From: DATHTC01 sp963746805
GTDB taxonomy: Bacteria; Actinomycetota; Thermoleophilia; Gaiellales; Gaiellaceae
Reading direction: 5' to 3'
Assembly: GCA_963746805.1 (NCBI GenBank)
Contig: CAVVCQ010000006.1
Span: forward strand, 62,001-126,000
DNA: 64,000 bases
The notes under the pieces are model-generated. The model ran no database searches, was not told the DNA's origin, and saw only the letters and a program-made list of their open reading frames with translations. Position numbers and translations under genes: made by a program. Shown in pieces: positions 44,003 through 53,876 of this stretch. The first letter of the stretch is position 1. Each line of letters opens with the position of its first letter.

Positions 44003-46836
44003 TCAGCAGCCGAGCGCGGTCCGGATCCAGCCGATCCGCGTCGTCAGCTCCGCGGCCTGGGCCGCCGTGATCGAGCCGCCGGCCTGGGCGTCCACCTCGT
44101 TCTGGAGCGCCTGCAGCTGGTTGCAGGTCGCGCCGACGTTCCCCCGCTCGAGGCTCGCGCCGGCGGCGCGGACCTTTGCGGCGAGGCTGTTCCCGGGGCC
44201 GAGGCCCTCGACGAACGCGGCGAGCTCGGCGATCTGCGTCGCCGCCCCGCGGACGGTGAAGTTCGTCTGCGAGATGTCGAAGTAGACGTTGCCGACCGCC
44301 TCGACCTTGACGCGCGCGGTCGCGGTGTCGACGTTCGGGAGCACGAACGACTCCGACCCGTCGTTCGCCGTGCTCTCGGCGAGCACGACCGGGTACGTCC
44401 AGCCGCCGTCGAGCGAGAGGCTGATCTTCACGTTCCCGGTCGAGACCGGCGGGAGGTTCGTGCCGGCGACGTCCCACGTGATCGCCTGCGACGAGCCGGC
44501 CGCCAGCGACACGGCCGTCGCCTGGGAGGTAACGAGGAACGGCCCCGCGGCCTGCGCGAGGACGAGCCGCGTGTCGGCGAAGCCGATGCCGCCGCCGCCC
44601 GGGCGCTGGTCGCGCGCGGTCAGACGGAAGTTCAGCGAGGCCGGAGCCGCGTTCACGCCCGCGACGCCGACGTACACGGCGGTCGGGAGGAACTCGGAGA
44701 AGCAGTCGACCACTTCCGGCAGGGCCGGCGTCGGCCAGACGGCCGTGTTCTCCGGGCAGGCCCCCGTGACCGCGTTCGTGTTGTTCACGAGGATCTGCGC
44801 GAGGTCGGGGAACACCCGCGTCGGGTCGGTGCCGACGATGTTCAGCCCCGGCGACGGCGTCAGGAGCGTGCCCTCCGGGGTCACCGGCGCAGCGGTGCCG
44901 AACTGCCGGAAGAGCGGGCCGTTCAGCTTCGTGTTGTCCGTCAGGGCGGTTCCGAGCCCGCCGCCACGGTCCTTCTGCTCCCACATGTACGTGAGGGCGT
45001 CACCGTCGGAGTCGGTCGCACTCGCCGGTGAGCGCGAACGGCGTCCGCACCGGGACCGTGTACTCGGCGGCCGCGTTCGTCACGACCGGCGCGTGGTTGC
45101 CGTTCGGCCCGAAGCGTGATCCCGTTGTTGTCGACCGGGCCGCCCTTCTGCGTCTCACCGACGAAGCCGCTCGCACCGACGGCGCCGACGACCTCGAGCG
45201 ACGGCTGGTTCAGCGCGGCGAGCGTCCCCTGCGGCTGGGTCGGGGTCGGGTTGCCGAACGTGACCTCGAAGCCGGCGTCGTTGAGCGGCGTCGTGGCGCT
45301 GCCGCCGAACGCGCCCCACACACGAACCGTCACGATCCCGCCGGCCGGCCAGCCGGGCATCGACTCGAGCGCCGCCTTGATCCCGGCGGTCGAGTAGTTC
45401 GTCCCGCGCACGATCGCCGCCGTCTCGTTGCCGTTGAAGCGCAGCCGGAACGAGTCGGTGCCGTCGAAGTCGCGGAGCGAGACCGTCTGCAGCTCGTTGA
45501 TCGGGGGCCGCGAGGAGCTCACGTACGCGTTGATCTCCCCGTAGCTCCACTGCGACCAGTACGGGTCGCTGTGCGGCTGGAGGTTGTCGTGCCGGCAGAT
45601 CCCGGCGTAGGCCATGATCGACGAGCCGGAGCCCGGCTCGACCGACGGGGCCGCCTTGTTGCCGCCGCAGTTCGACTGCGTGCCGTTGAACGTGTGGTTG
45701 CCGCCGAACTGGTGGCCCATCTCGTGCGCGACGTAGTCGACGGCGAAGAAGTCGCCGATCGGCGTCGTGAGGCCGGTGCAGCCGCGTGCCTTGCCGTTGT
45801 TGCCGACGGCGTTGAGCTGGGCGACGCCGCCGCCCGGGTTGCCGAGCGCGAGGTGGCCGATGTCGTAGTTCGAGGCGCCGATGATCTGGCCGATCACGAT
45901 CTGGTTGCGGGTGAGCGCCGCACCCGTGCAGGACGAGAGGTTGGCGACCGTGAAGCACGGCGCCGAGCCGCACGGCCCGTTCGGGTCGGTCGCCTGGGCC
46001 GCGGTGTTGAAGTTCAGCTTGTCGTTGTCGGCGATCAGGACCATCCGGATCGCGCTCTCGTCCTCGTAGATCTGGTTGACGCGGTTCATCAGCGTCACCT
46101 TCGCGGCCGTGACGTTCGCCGGGCCGCCGTGGTACGTCGTGTAGCTCGGGTCCGTGAGCAGCGCGAGCCGGTACGTCCGCAGCGTCACGGACGGGCCGAC
46201 GGGGACGTCCGCGGCCTCGACGGCCTCGGCCGCAGCCTCGTCGTCGCCCTCACGCTCGACGAACGTGTCGTTGCTTTCCGCATCGCGCGCGAAGTAGCTC
46301 GCGTAGAGACTCTCGTCCCGCTCGTAGTACGGATCGATGTACCACGCGCCCGCCGCGGAGCGGACCGAGGCGTGGAACCCCTGCGGGGTGAGGTCGGCGC
46401 GGATCGACGCCGTCCGGTCGTCGATGCCCTTGCCGGCGTACGTCGCGATCTCGGGATGTCTCGCCGCGAGCGCCGGCGCCATCACGGTCGACCGCTCGAG
46501 TGCGAACCGCTGCAGCTGGCCCGTCGGCGACGGCAGCGAGATGATCGCCCCGTCGATCGCGGGCGACTCGGAGGGTGCCGTCGCGAGCACCTCGGCCGCG
46601 GCGCCGCGGTCGAGGGTGTAGGCGCGGAGCTTCCCGGCCTTGATCTGGGCCTTGTGGCCGTTCTTCGTCGCCGCGGGCGTGCCCGGGACGTGCTTCCAGA
46701 GGTCCTTCTCGTTCGCGCCGCCGGCCGCCGGGCGTGCGCCCGCCGGCATCGCGACGATCACCGCTGTGACGAGCGCCAGTCCGAAGATCGCGCCGCCGAG
46801 GCCCCGCCTGCGCGGTGCCGTCCAAAGCCGATGCAT
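44003..46836 (-). CDS. Secreted metzincin (reprolysin-like) zinc protease with C-terminal helical module (two frameshifts)
   Basis: About 940 aa. Signal peptide LGGAIFGLALVTAVIVAMPA, then a propeptide-like region. The catalytic domain has the zinc motif AHEMGHQFGGNHTFNG (HExxHxxGxxH) and a downstream SSIMAYAGIC Met-turn. A PA-like insert follows (GTNYSTAGIKAALESMPGWP). Frames shift at about 45112 and 45023. Bridging residues NHAPVVTNAAAEYTVPVRTP and then ATDSDGDALTYMWEQ restore a cadherin-like domain. Next come beta domains and a C-terminal helical FIMAH-like module (NSLAAKVRAAGASLERGNVG to AAELTTRIGW). Extracellular protein degradation; substrates unknown. Confidence 0.87.
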
Positions 46837-46921
46837 CCGTCTCCTCCCTCTTCCCCTCGGGTCCCGCCCGTTCCCTCGCGGGCGGCCGTGGAGACTATGA
46901 CGGATCCTCGATCCCGCGCAA

Positions 46922-46957
46922 CCCGGGCTCCGTTGAGGTTGGTCAACGGAGCCCGGG
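46922..46957 (-). terminator. 15-bp hairpin after the secreted helical protein gene
   Basis: CCCGGGCTCCGTTGA (46922-46936) pairs perfectly with 46943-46957 around a 6-nt loop. It starts 8 nt after the stop codon of the minus-strand gene that ends at 46966, the expected place for its terminator. No U-tract is seen. Confidence 0.75.
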
Positions 46958-46965
46958 AGGCGAGA

Positions 46966-47607
46966 TCACGACCAGGGGCCGCGGCGCTCGTGCCCGAACG
47001 GGCGCAGTGCGCCCTCGGGTCGCTCGCCGTTCACCAGCGCCGTCACGTGCTCGCGCAGGGCGTCGAGCTTCTCCTGCTTCTCCGCCGCGGTGATGCGGCC
47101 GGCCGCCTGTGCCGCGTCGAGCTTCTCCTTCGCGTCGACGACGAGCGCGTCGACGAGGCCGTCCACCGGCTTGCCCGCCTTCTGCGCCGCCTCGGCCAGG
47201 GTCGCCCCGTTACGCAACTGCTCGCGCAGCGCCTCCTCGGTCGTGCCGAGGTACTCGGCGGCCGCGTCGAGCCCGTGGTGGAAGAGGCCGCCGGGGCCGC
47301 GGTGGTCGCCGCGCAGGCCGGGGCCGAGGAGCGGGAACGCCTCGGCGTCGACGCGCTCCTTCAGCTCCGTGCCCTGCTCCTCGGTCAGCCGCCCGGCGGC
47401 GACCGCGGCGTCGATCCGGTTCTTCAGCGCCTGCTTCAGCGCGTTCGAGAGCTCGGACGGCTGGACGCCGAGCTGCTTCGCCGCGTCCTCGACAACCGCC
47501 TTGCTCTCTTCCTGGGGCGACCCAGTCTGCGTCGCCGCGACGGCCGCCGCCCCGCCGCTCGCGACCGCCAGCCCCGCCACCGCTCCTGCCACCAGCTTGC
47601 GCTTCAT
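46966..47607 (-). CDS. Secreted helical protein of unknown function
   Basis: A 213-aa exported protein, signal peptide MKRKLVAGAVAGLAVASGGA. The mature part consists of charged amphipathic helices in repeated units: QLGVQPSELSNALKQALKNR, YLGTTEEALREQLRNGATLA and AAGRITAAEKQEKLDALREH. The pattern 'LGxxxxELxxALxxG-TLAExA' is known from many actinobacterial exported proteins without assigned role. The C-terminus is basic. RBS GGAGGCGG precedes ATG 47607. No obvious partner. Confidence 0.8.
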   Translation of the reverse strand: MKRKLVAGAVAGLAVASGGAAAVAATQTGSPQEESKAVVEDAAKQLGVQPSELSNALKQALKNRIDAAVAAGRLTEEQGTELKERVDAEAFPLLGPGLRGDHRGPGGLFHHGLDAAAEYLGTTEEALREQLRNGATLAEAAQKAGKPVDGLVDALVVDAKEKLDAAQAAGRITAAEKQEKLDALREHVTALVNGERPEGALRPFGHERRGPWS

Positions 47608-47685
47608 GCCGCCTCCTTCGGTCGGATTCGGACAGATCCGACCAGCCGGGCCTGAGGCATGCCTGAGCCGAGGCTAAGAAGTTCG

Positions 47686-48414
47686 TTAGAGCGCGGCGGC
47701 GGCGCCGGGGCGCGGCTCGTCGAGCCCCGTCTCGGGCGGCCCAGGCGGCACCGGCGCGAGCGGCCGCAGGTAGAGCCAGTCGTAGAGCACCGCCGCGAGC
47801 CCACCGCCCACGATCGGGCCGACGTAGTAGATCCAGGCGTCGTCCCAGATCCCGAAGACGAGCTCCGGCCCGAAGGCGCGGGCCGGGTTCATCGCGGCCC
47901 CGGTCAGCGGGCCGCCGGCCAGGACGTCGAAGACGATCACGAGCCCGATCGCGAGCCCGGCGATCGAAGCGAAGGCCCCGCGCGCGTCGGCAGCCGTCGC
48001 GAAGACGACCCAGACGAGGAAGAACGTCAGAACTGCCTCGAGCACGGCGCCCGACCAGACGTCCATCGCCGGGTTCACGACCGGCACGCCGGCGTCGAGG
48101 TTCGCCTCCGCGGGGTAGACCACCTCGAGCAGGAGCGCCGCGATCGTTGCCGCGGCGAGCTGGGTGACGATGTACGCGGCCGCGAGCACCGGCGCCATCC
48201 GCCGCGTGATCAGGAACCCGAAGGTCACGGCCGGGTTGAAGTGGGCGCCAGAGATGTGCCCGACCGCGGAGGCCATCACCGCGATCACGAGGCCGTGCGC
48301 GAACGCGACGCCGACGAGCCCCGCCCCGACGGCGATCGCGCCGACGCCGATGAAGATGAGGGCGAACGTGCCGACGAATTCGGCGACGAGACGGCGGCCC
48401 GCGTCCTGCTCCAT
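47686..48414 (-). CDS. Aquaporin (MIP family channel)
   Basis: A 242-aa six-helix MIP channel. Both pore NPA boxes are intact: GAHFNPAVTFGF and AAMNPARAFGPEL. The selectivity-filter arginine follows the second NPA. AEFVGTFALIFIGVGAIAV is the typical first helix. The C-tail is proline-rich and cytosolic. It resembles AqpZ-like water channels more than glycerol facilitators, because the second box lacks the Asp that follows NPA(R) in GlpF. Confidence 0.93.
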   Translation of the reverse strand: MEQDAGRRLVAEFVGTFALIFIGVGAIAVGAGLVGVAFAHGLVIAVMASAVGHISGAHFNPAVTFGFLITRRMAPVLAAAYIVTQLAAATIAALLLEVVYPAEANLDAGVPVVNPAMDVWSGAVLEAVLTFFLVWVVFATAADARGAFASIAGLAIGLVIVFDVLAGGPLTGAAMNPARAFGPELVFGIWDDAWIYYVGPIVGGGLAAVLYDWLYLRPLAPVPPGPPETGLDEPRPGAAAAL

Positions 48415-48485
48415 CGGGCGGCCATTGTCCAGACGGCCCCGGACGGCGCCCCGGGAGGGACGGGGGGTCCTGCTAGCTTGGCCGC

Positions 48486-48656
48486 ATGAGCGAAGCGCCT
48501 GCCGAGCAGCACTACGACGTGACCTGCCCGCACTGCCGCAAGCCGTTCGAGGCGCCGCTGATCGCGGGCGACGCGGGTCGCCTCCGCGGCTTCAAGTGCC
48601 CGCACTGCCGGCTCTACGTCCCGCTCGACCGAGCGGTCGAAGCCGCGTCGAACTAG
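48486..48656 (+). CDS. Small zinc-ribbon protein, 56 aa
   Basis: ATG 48486 to TAG 48656. The sequence contains two CPHC knuckles (VTCPHCRKPFEAPL and FKCPHCRLYVPLDR) spaced 24 residues apart, forming one four-cysteine zinc ribbon. The start is supported by the divergent position 71 bp from the aquaporin start and by the full use of the frame. Function unknown; such ribbons bind RNA, DNA or act as small regulators. Confidence 0.7.
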   Translation: MSEAPAEQHYDVTCPHCRKPFEAPLIAGDAGRLRGFKCPHCRLYVPLDRAVEAASN

Positions 48657-48693
48657 CGCGCGCTCACGCCCGACGCGTCCGGACGAGCCATGT

Positions 48694-49064
48694 CAGGGGT
48701 CAGACCCCTGCCATGTCCGCACCGGCCACGTCCAGTGTCAGACACTGATCCACCGGGCCCCGGATCAAAGACCAACCAGGTCTCGCAGCGATCGGACGGG
48801 CGGGATCGCCGCGTGCCCCGTCCAGGGGCACAGCGCATCCCGCCCGTCACGACATGCCCGTGCCGATGAGAGCCGGTCCCTGGCCGGAGCGCCCGCACCG
48901 CCAGGTGCGCGCGCGCAGGCCACACGCATCGTGCCCGGCCACTGCAACGAGAGACGGCCCCTCGGCCGAAGGGCGGTTCATCCGCCCGAGAGGCCACACC
49001 GAGGCAACTCGAAGCCCACAAGGCAGAAGGAGGGGGCACGTGGGGGAACCATGGGTTCCCCCAC
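48694..49064 (-). repeat. Dispersed multi-hairpin element, copy A (downstream of rpoD)
   Basis: Fills most of the 413-bp gap between the zinc-ribbon gene and rpoD. Read on the minus strand it begins 5 nt after the rpoD stop with an 11-bp hairpin and continues with several stems. One is a 54-nt hairpin (48795-48848) closed by GACGGGCGGGAT and its complement. It ends in two perfect palindromes: CAGTGTCAGACACTG (48733-48747) and CAGGGGTCAGACCCCTG (48694-48710). Nearly the same sequence occurs at 58479-58873 in opposite chromosomal orientation. No convincing coding frame. Could be a structured RNA, a 3'-UTR element or a non-autonomous mobile repeat. Confidence 0.8.
49040..49064 (-). terminator. 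rpoD 3' hairpin (proximal end of repeat copy A)
   Basis: GTGGGGGAACC pairs with its complement around a 3-nt loop, 5 nt after the rpoD stop. The identical hairpin follows the ABC permease gene at 58479-58503. Position fits a transcription terminator or 3'-end protector. Confidence 0.65.
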
Positions 49065-49069
49065 GCTTC

Positions 49070-50173
<1,104 letters not shown>

Positions 50174-50333
50174 CGAACCTCGGCTTTCCTCGCGTGGTGG
50201 ACGGGACGACCAGCTGACCTGCCTGAACACACGAGAGCCGGACGGAAGCATCCCCCTCCCCGGCTCGCTCTCCTGAACGCCCGGATGCTACCTCCGTAAC
50301 CGCCGTGTTGGGAACAGACTTCTTACTCGTTCT

Positions 50334-51209
50334 TCACGTCTTCGTCACGATCTCGCCGATTCGCTCGCCGCGCGAGTTCGACAGCGGGGCGACCGCGAGG
50401 TCGGGGACCTCGACATCGAGTCGGGCGAGAAACGCGGCGACCGCGGGGCCGAGCGGACGCGATGCGCCGTCCTCCGCCTTGAGCGCGACCCCGAGCCCGT
50501 CCGGGCCGGCGGCGCAGAAAAGCCCCTCGGCGCCGCCCTTCGCCGTCCAGCCCGGAAGGCGCTGCATGAGCACGGTGTCCGTGGCGCCGCCGCCTCGGAC
50601 GAGCTCCGGGTGCGCCCGCATCGCGCGCGCGACCGCCGCCCCCTCGTCGAGCCGCTCCAGCCGCGAGAACATGCGCGCCATGCGCTCGAGGGGGAGCGCG
50701 AACGTGACGACGCCGCAGCCGTCCACGGCGGTCGGCAGCTCCTCCGCCGGTACCTCCGCCGCCGCCGCGACCTCGGCCCGGCAGCCCTCCTGGACAGGAT
50801 GGCCGGCCAGCCGGTACCCGCGTCGCTCCCAGCCGCGCGCGGCACAGAGCGCAAGCATCCCGGCGTGCTTGCCGGAGCAGTTGTGGCGCACCTTCGCCTC
50901 GACGCCGCACTCGAGCTCGTCCTCCGACGCCGGCACCTTCCCCAGCAGGGCCTCGACCGCGGCCACGTGCTCCGGCCGCCCGAGGTGCGACGCGGAGGCG
51001 ATCGCGAGGTCGCGGTCGTCTAGATCCTCGCGCGCGCGCGCGAGCGGGAGCGCCTGGAACGGCTTCGCCGACGAGCGGAGGAAGGAGACGAGCCCCGGGT
51101 CGCCGCACGCGTCCACGACGGCCCCGTCCCGCACGGCAACGGCGTGGACGCGGTGCACCGCCTCGACGATCGCGCCCCGCCGCACCAGTACGCTGATCGC
51201 GTCGGCCAT
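50334..51209 (-). CDS. L-asparaginase II family protein
   Basis: A 291-aa member of the rhizobial-type asparaginase II family (unrelated to AnsA/AnsB folds): VLVRRGAIVEAVHRVHAVAV, FLRSSAKPFQALPL, SASHLGRPEHVAAVEAL, HNCSGKHAGMLALC, DGCGVVTFALPLERMARMF and TDTVLMQRLPGWTAKGGAEG. SSAKPF, CSGKHAG and GCGVPTFA-like words are family hallmarks and carry the catalytic Ser/Lys and metal-site Cys. It hydrolyses L-asparagine to aspartate and ammonia. Its start is only 16 bp from the divergent glycosylase start. Confidence 0.88.
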   Translation of the reverse strand: MADAISVLVRRGAIVEAVHRVHAVAVRDGAVVDACGDPGLVSFLRSSAKPFQALPLARAREDLDDRDLAIASASHLGRPEHVAAVEALLGKVPASEDELECGVEAKVRHNCSGKHAGMLALCAARGWERRGYRLAGHPVQEGCRAEVAAAAEVPAEELPTAVDGCGVVTFALPLERMARMFSRLERLDEGAAVARAMRAHPELVRGGGATDTVLMQRLPGWTAKGGAEGLFCAAGPDGLGVALKAEDGASRPLGPAVAAFLARLDVEVPDLAVAPLSNSRGERIGEIVTKT

Positions 51210-51225
51210 GACGCGGGAACCCTAG

Positions 51226-52053
51226 ATGCCCGAACTGCCCGAGATGGAGGCGTGGCGCCGCCAGCTGGACGGCCCCGTCTCGGCGTTCCCGATCGCGAAG
51301 GCGGGGCCGGCGCACATCGCGACGCTGAAGACCTACGACCCGCCGCTCGCCACCCTCGACGGCCGCCGGTTCAGCGGCGCCGAGCGTCGCGCCAAGCGGA
51401 TGCTGTTCCCGACCGACGACGGCGAGCTCGTGCTGATGGTGCACCTGATGAGCGCCGGTCGGCTCCGCTACGTGCGACCCGGCGACAAGGCGCCGAAGAC
51501 GCCCGCGCTGCGGCTGCGCTTCGACGACGGCGGCGAGCTGCTGCTGACCGAGGGCGGCCCGAAGAAGCGCGCGGGCGTCTGGCTCTACCGGCCGGAGCAG
51601 CTCGAGGAGGAGCTGGCGTACCTCGGCCCCGAAGCGCTCGGGCTCGGCACCGACCGGCTGCGCGAGATCCTGAACGCCGACCGGCGGCAGCTGCACCCGC
51701 TCCTGCGCGACCAGCGCGCGATCGCCGGCATCGGCCGCGCCTGGGCGAACGAGATCCTCCACACGGCACGGCTCTCGCCGTTCAAGCTCTCGACCGACCT
51801 CACCGACGAGGAGGTCGAGCGGCTCGCCGCATCCGTCGACGAAGAGCTCGCGCGCGGGCTCGAGCTCCGCGAGCGCGGCAAGAAGGACGAGGCGGTCTAC
51901 CGCGTCCACAACCGTCTCGGCGAGCCGTGCCACGTCTGCGGCGAGCCGCTCCGGCGCGTCGACTACGAGGAGCACACGGTCTACTACTGCGCCGCGTGCC
52001 AGACCGGCGGCAAGGTGCTGAAGGACCGCCGGCTCTCCCGCCTCCTCCGCTGA
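51226..52053 (+). CDS. Formamidopyrimidine-DNA glycosylase family protein (Fpg/Nei)
   Basis: A 275-aa bifunctional base-excision glycosylase. N-terminal MPELPEMEAWRRQL has the catalytic Pro2 and Glu3 (start therefore fixed). A basic RRAKRMLFPTDDGE carries the beta-hairpin lysine. The H2TH region is IAGIGRAWANEILHTARLSP. The zinc finger is CHVCG...YYCAACQTGG. It excises oxidised purines or pyrimidines and cleaves the AP site. Whether it is Fpg or a Nei-type actinobacterial paralogue cannot be decided by eye. Divergent from the asparaginase gene. Confidence 0.92.
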   Translation: MPELPEMEAWRRQLDGPVSAFPIAKAGPAHIATLKTYDPPLATLDGRRFSGAERRAKRMLFPTDDGELVLMVHLMSAGRLRYVRPGDKAPKTPALRLRFDDGGELLLTEGGPKKRAGVWLYRPEQLEEELAYLGPEALGLGTDRLREILNADRRQLHPLLRDQRAIAGIGRAWANEILHTARLSPFKLSTDLTDEEVERLAASVDEELARGLELRERGKKDEAVYRVHNRLGEPCHVCGEPLRRVDYEEHTVYYCAACQTGGKVLKDRRLSRLLR

Positions 52054-52099
52054 GCAGACCGATTAGGGTCCCCGCCGACGTCGACGGGGGAGGTGCACG

Positions 52100-53207
52100 G
52101 TGAGGCGTGTCCTGTGCTTCGTGGTGGCGGCAGTCGTGGCGGCGGTCGGTTGGTGGCGCCGCCGGGGCGGGAGACGGCCCGCACACGCCGGCGCTCGAGT
52201 TCCGCGGCCAGGCGACGTTCCCGACCGGGCTCACGTTCATGGGCACCCAGGTCGGCGGCCTCTCCGGCATCGCCTACGACGAGGCGCGCGGCGTCTACTA
52301 CAGCCTGTCGGACGATCCGAGCCAGTTCGGGCCGGCGCGGTACTACACGCTCGCGGTCGACCTGGGCGACGGCCGGCTCGACCCGGGCGACGTCTCGTTC
52401 CGCGCGGTGACGACGCTGCTCGACGGGTCCGGCGTGCCCTTCGCGACCGGCAGCCTCGACCCCGAGGGGATCGCCTACTCCCCGCGCGACGACCAGCTCG
52501 TGCTCACGTCCGAGGGGTTCGCGAACACCCTCGTGCCGCCGTGGGTCCGGCGGTTCACGCTCGGCGGGCGACAGGTCGCGGACATCGCGGTTCCCGGCGC
52601 GTTTCTCCCCGCGCCCGGCCACGGCGTCCGGCAGAACCTCGCCTTCGAGAGCGCCGCGGTGTCGCCCAACGGCCGCACGCTCTGGATCGGCTCGGAAGGG
52701 GCGCTGGTGCAGGACGGCCCGGCGGCCACGGTCGCGAGCGGGAGCCCGGCGCGCCTGCTGCGCTACGACGCGCGCACGGGGAACGTGGAGCGCCAGTTCG
52801 TCTACGTCACCGACCCGATCGCGGAGCCGTCGGTGCCGCCGACGGCGTTCGCGGTCAACGGCCTCGTCGACCTGCTGCCGCTGAACGAGGAGTTCCTGCT
52901 CGCGATGGAGCGCTCGTTCTCCGTCGGCGCGCCCGGCACGGGCAACACGATCAAGCTCTACGCGGTGAAAGTGGCCGGCGCGGACGACGTGAACGGCAGT
53001 GAGGCGATCGGCCCGGGCATCCGCCCCGTCGAGAAGCGACTCCTCCTCGACTTGCGCACGCTCGGTCTGCCGCTCGACAACGTGGAGGGGATGACCTTCG
53101 GCCCCGACCTCCCGGACGGGCGGCGCTCGCTGCTGCTCGTCAGCGACAACAACTTCAGCGCCGCGGGCTTCACCCAGTTCCTGCTGTTCGCGGTCTCGCC
53201 CGGCTGA
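52100..53207 (+). CDS. Secreted esterase-like/phytase-like beta-propeller protein (one frameshift)
   Basis: GTG 52100 follows GGGAGGTG and gives a signal peptide (VRRVLCFVVAAVVAAVGW). Near 52155 one base must change to enter the main frame (GDGPHTPALEFRGQATFPTG), open to 53207. The mature domain of about 345 aa belongs to the 'esterase-like activity of phytase' family: GGLSGIAYDEARGVYYSLSD, GSLDPEGIAYSPRDDQLVLT, ESAAVSPNGRTLWIGSEG, LPLDNVEGMTFGPDL and LLLVSDNNFSAAGFTQFL. A six-bladed propeller that may hydrolyse phosphate or carboxyl esters outside the cell. Convergent with the response regulator. Confidence 0.83.
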
Positions 53208-53210
53208 CGC

Positions 53211-53876
53211 TCAGGCTTCGGCGCCGGGCTGGACGAGACCCGTCTCGTAGGCGAGCACGACCGCCTGCACCCGGTCGCGGAGGCCGAGCTTCTGCAGGAT
53301 CCGCGCCACGTGCGTCTTCACCGTCGTCTCGCCGAGGTAGAGCTCCGTCGCGATCTCGGCGTTCGAGCGGCCGCTCGCGATCAGGCGCAGCACCTCGACC
53401 TCCCGCGCGGTCAGGCTCGACACCCGCTCCGGTAGTCCTTCCGACGGCGGCGGGCGGCGCACGAAGGCCTCGATCACGCGCCGGGTGATCGAAGGGGCCA
53501 GCAGCGCCTCGCCGGAGGCGACCACGCGGATCGCGTCGACGAGCTGCTCGGGCGGCGCGTCCTTGAGCAGGAAACCGGCGGCGCCCGCGCGCAGCGCCTC
53601 GTAGACGTACTCGTTGAGGTCGAAGGTCGTGAGCATGAGGACGTGCGTCGCCGGCGAGCGCTCGACGAGCCGCCGCGTGGCCTCGATGCCGTCGAGGTTC
53701 GGCATCCGGATGTCCATGAGCGCCACGTCGATCGTGAACTTGTCCACCGCGGCCAGCGCCTCGAGCCCGTCGGACGCCTCGGCGACGATCTCGAGGTCCG
53801 GTTCCGCGTCGAGGATCATCCGGAACCCGGCCCGGACGAGCGCCTGGTCGTCGGCGATCAGGAGGCGGATTGCCAC
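53211..53876 (-). CDS. NarL/LuxR-type response regulator
   Basis: A 221-aa regulator. Receiver domain: IRLLIADDQALVRAGFRMIL with the acidic pair, phospho-Asp in VALMDIRMPNLDG, Thr in MLTTF, and Lys in GFLLKDAPPEQL. LuxR HTH: LTAREVEVLRLIASGRSNAE and YLGETTVKTHVARILQKLGL. It is the partner of the kinase encoded just upstream; its GTG overlaps the kinase stop by 19 nt. It probably binds the two tandem palindromes before the ABC exporter genes. Confidence 0.93.
   Translation of the reverse strand: MAIRLLIADDQALVRAGFRMILDAEPDLEIVAEASDGLEALAAVDKFTIDVALMDIRMPNLDGIEATRRLVERSPATHVLMLTTFDLNEYVYEALRAGAAGFLLKDAPPEQLVDAIRVVASGEALLAPSITRRVIEAFVRRPPPSEGLPERVSSLTAREVEVLRLIASGRSNAEIATELYLGETTVKTHVARILQKLGLRDRVQAVVLAYETGLVQPGAEA

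Noticed and set aside
48694..49064. Possibility that the repeat is a CRISPR array
   Set aside because: Units are not regularly spaced, there is no repeat-spacer alternation and no cas gene.
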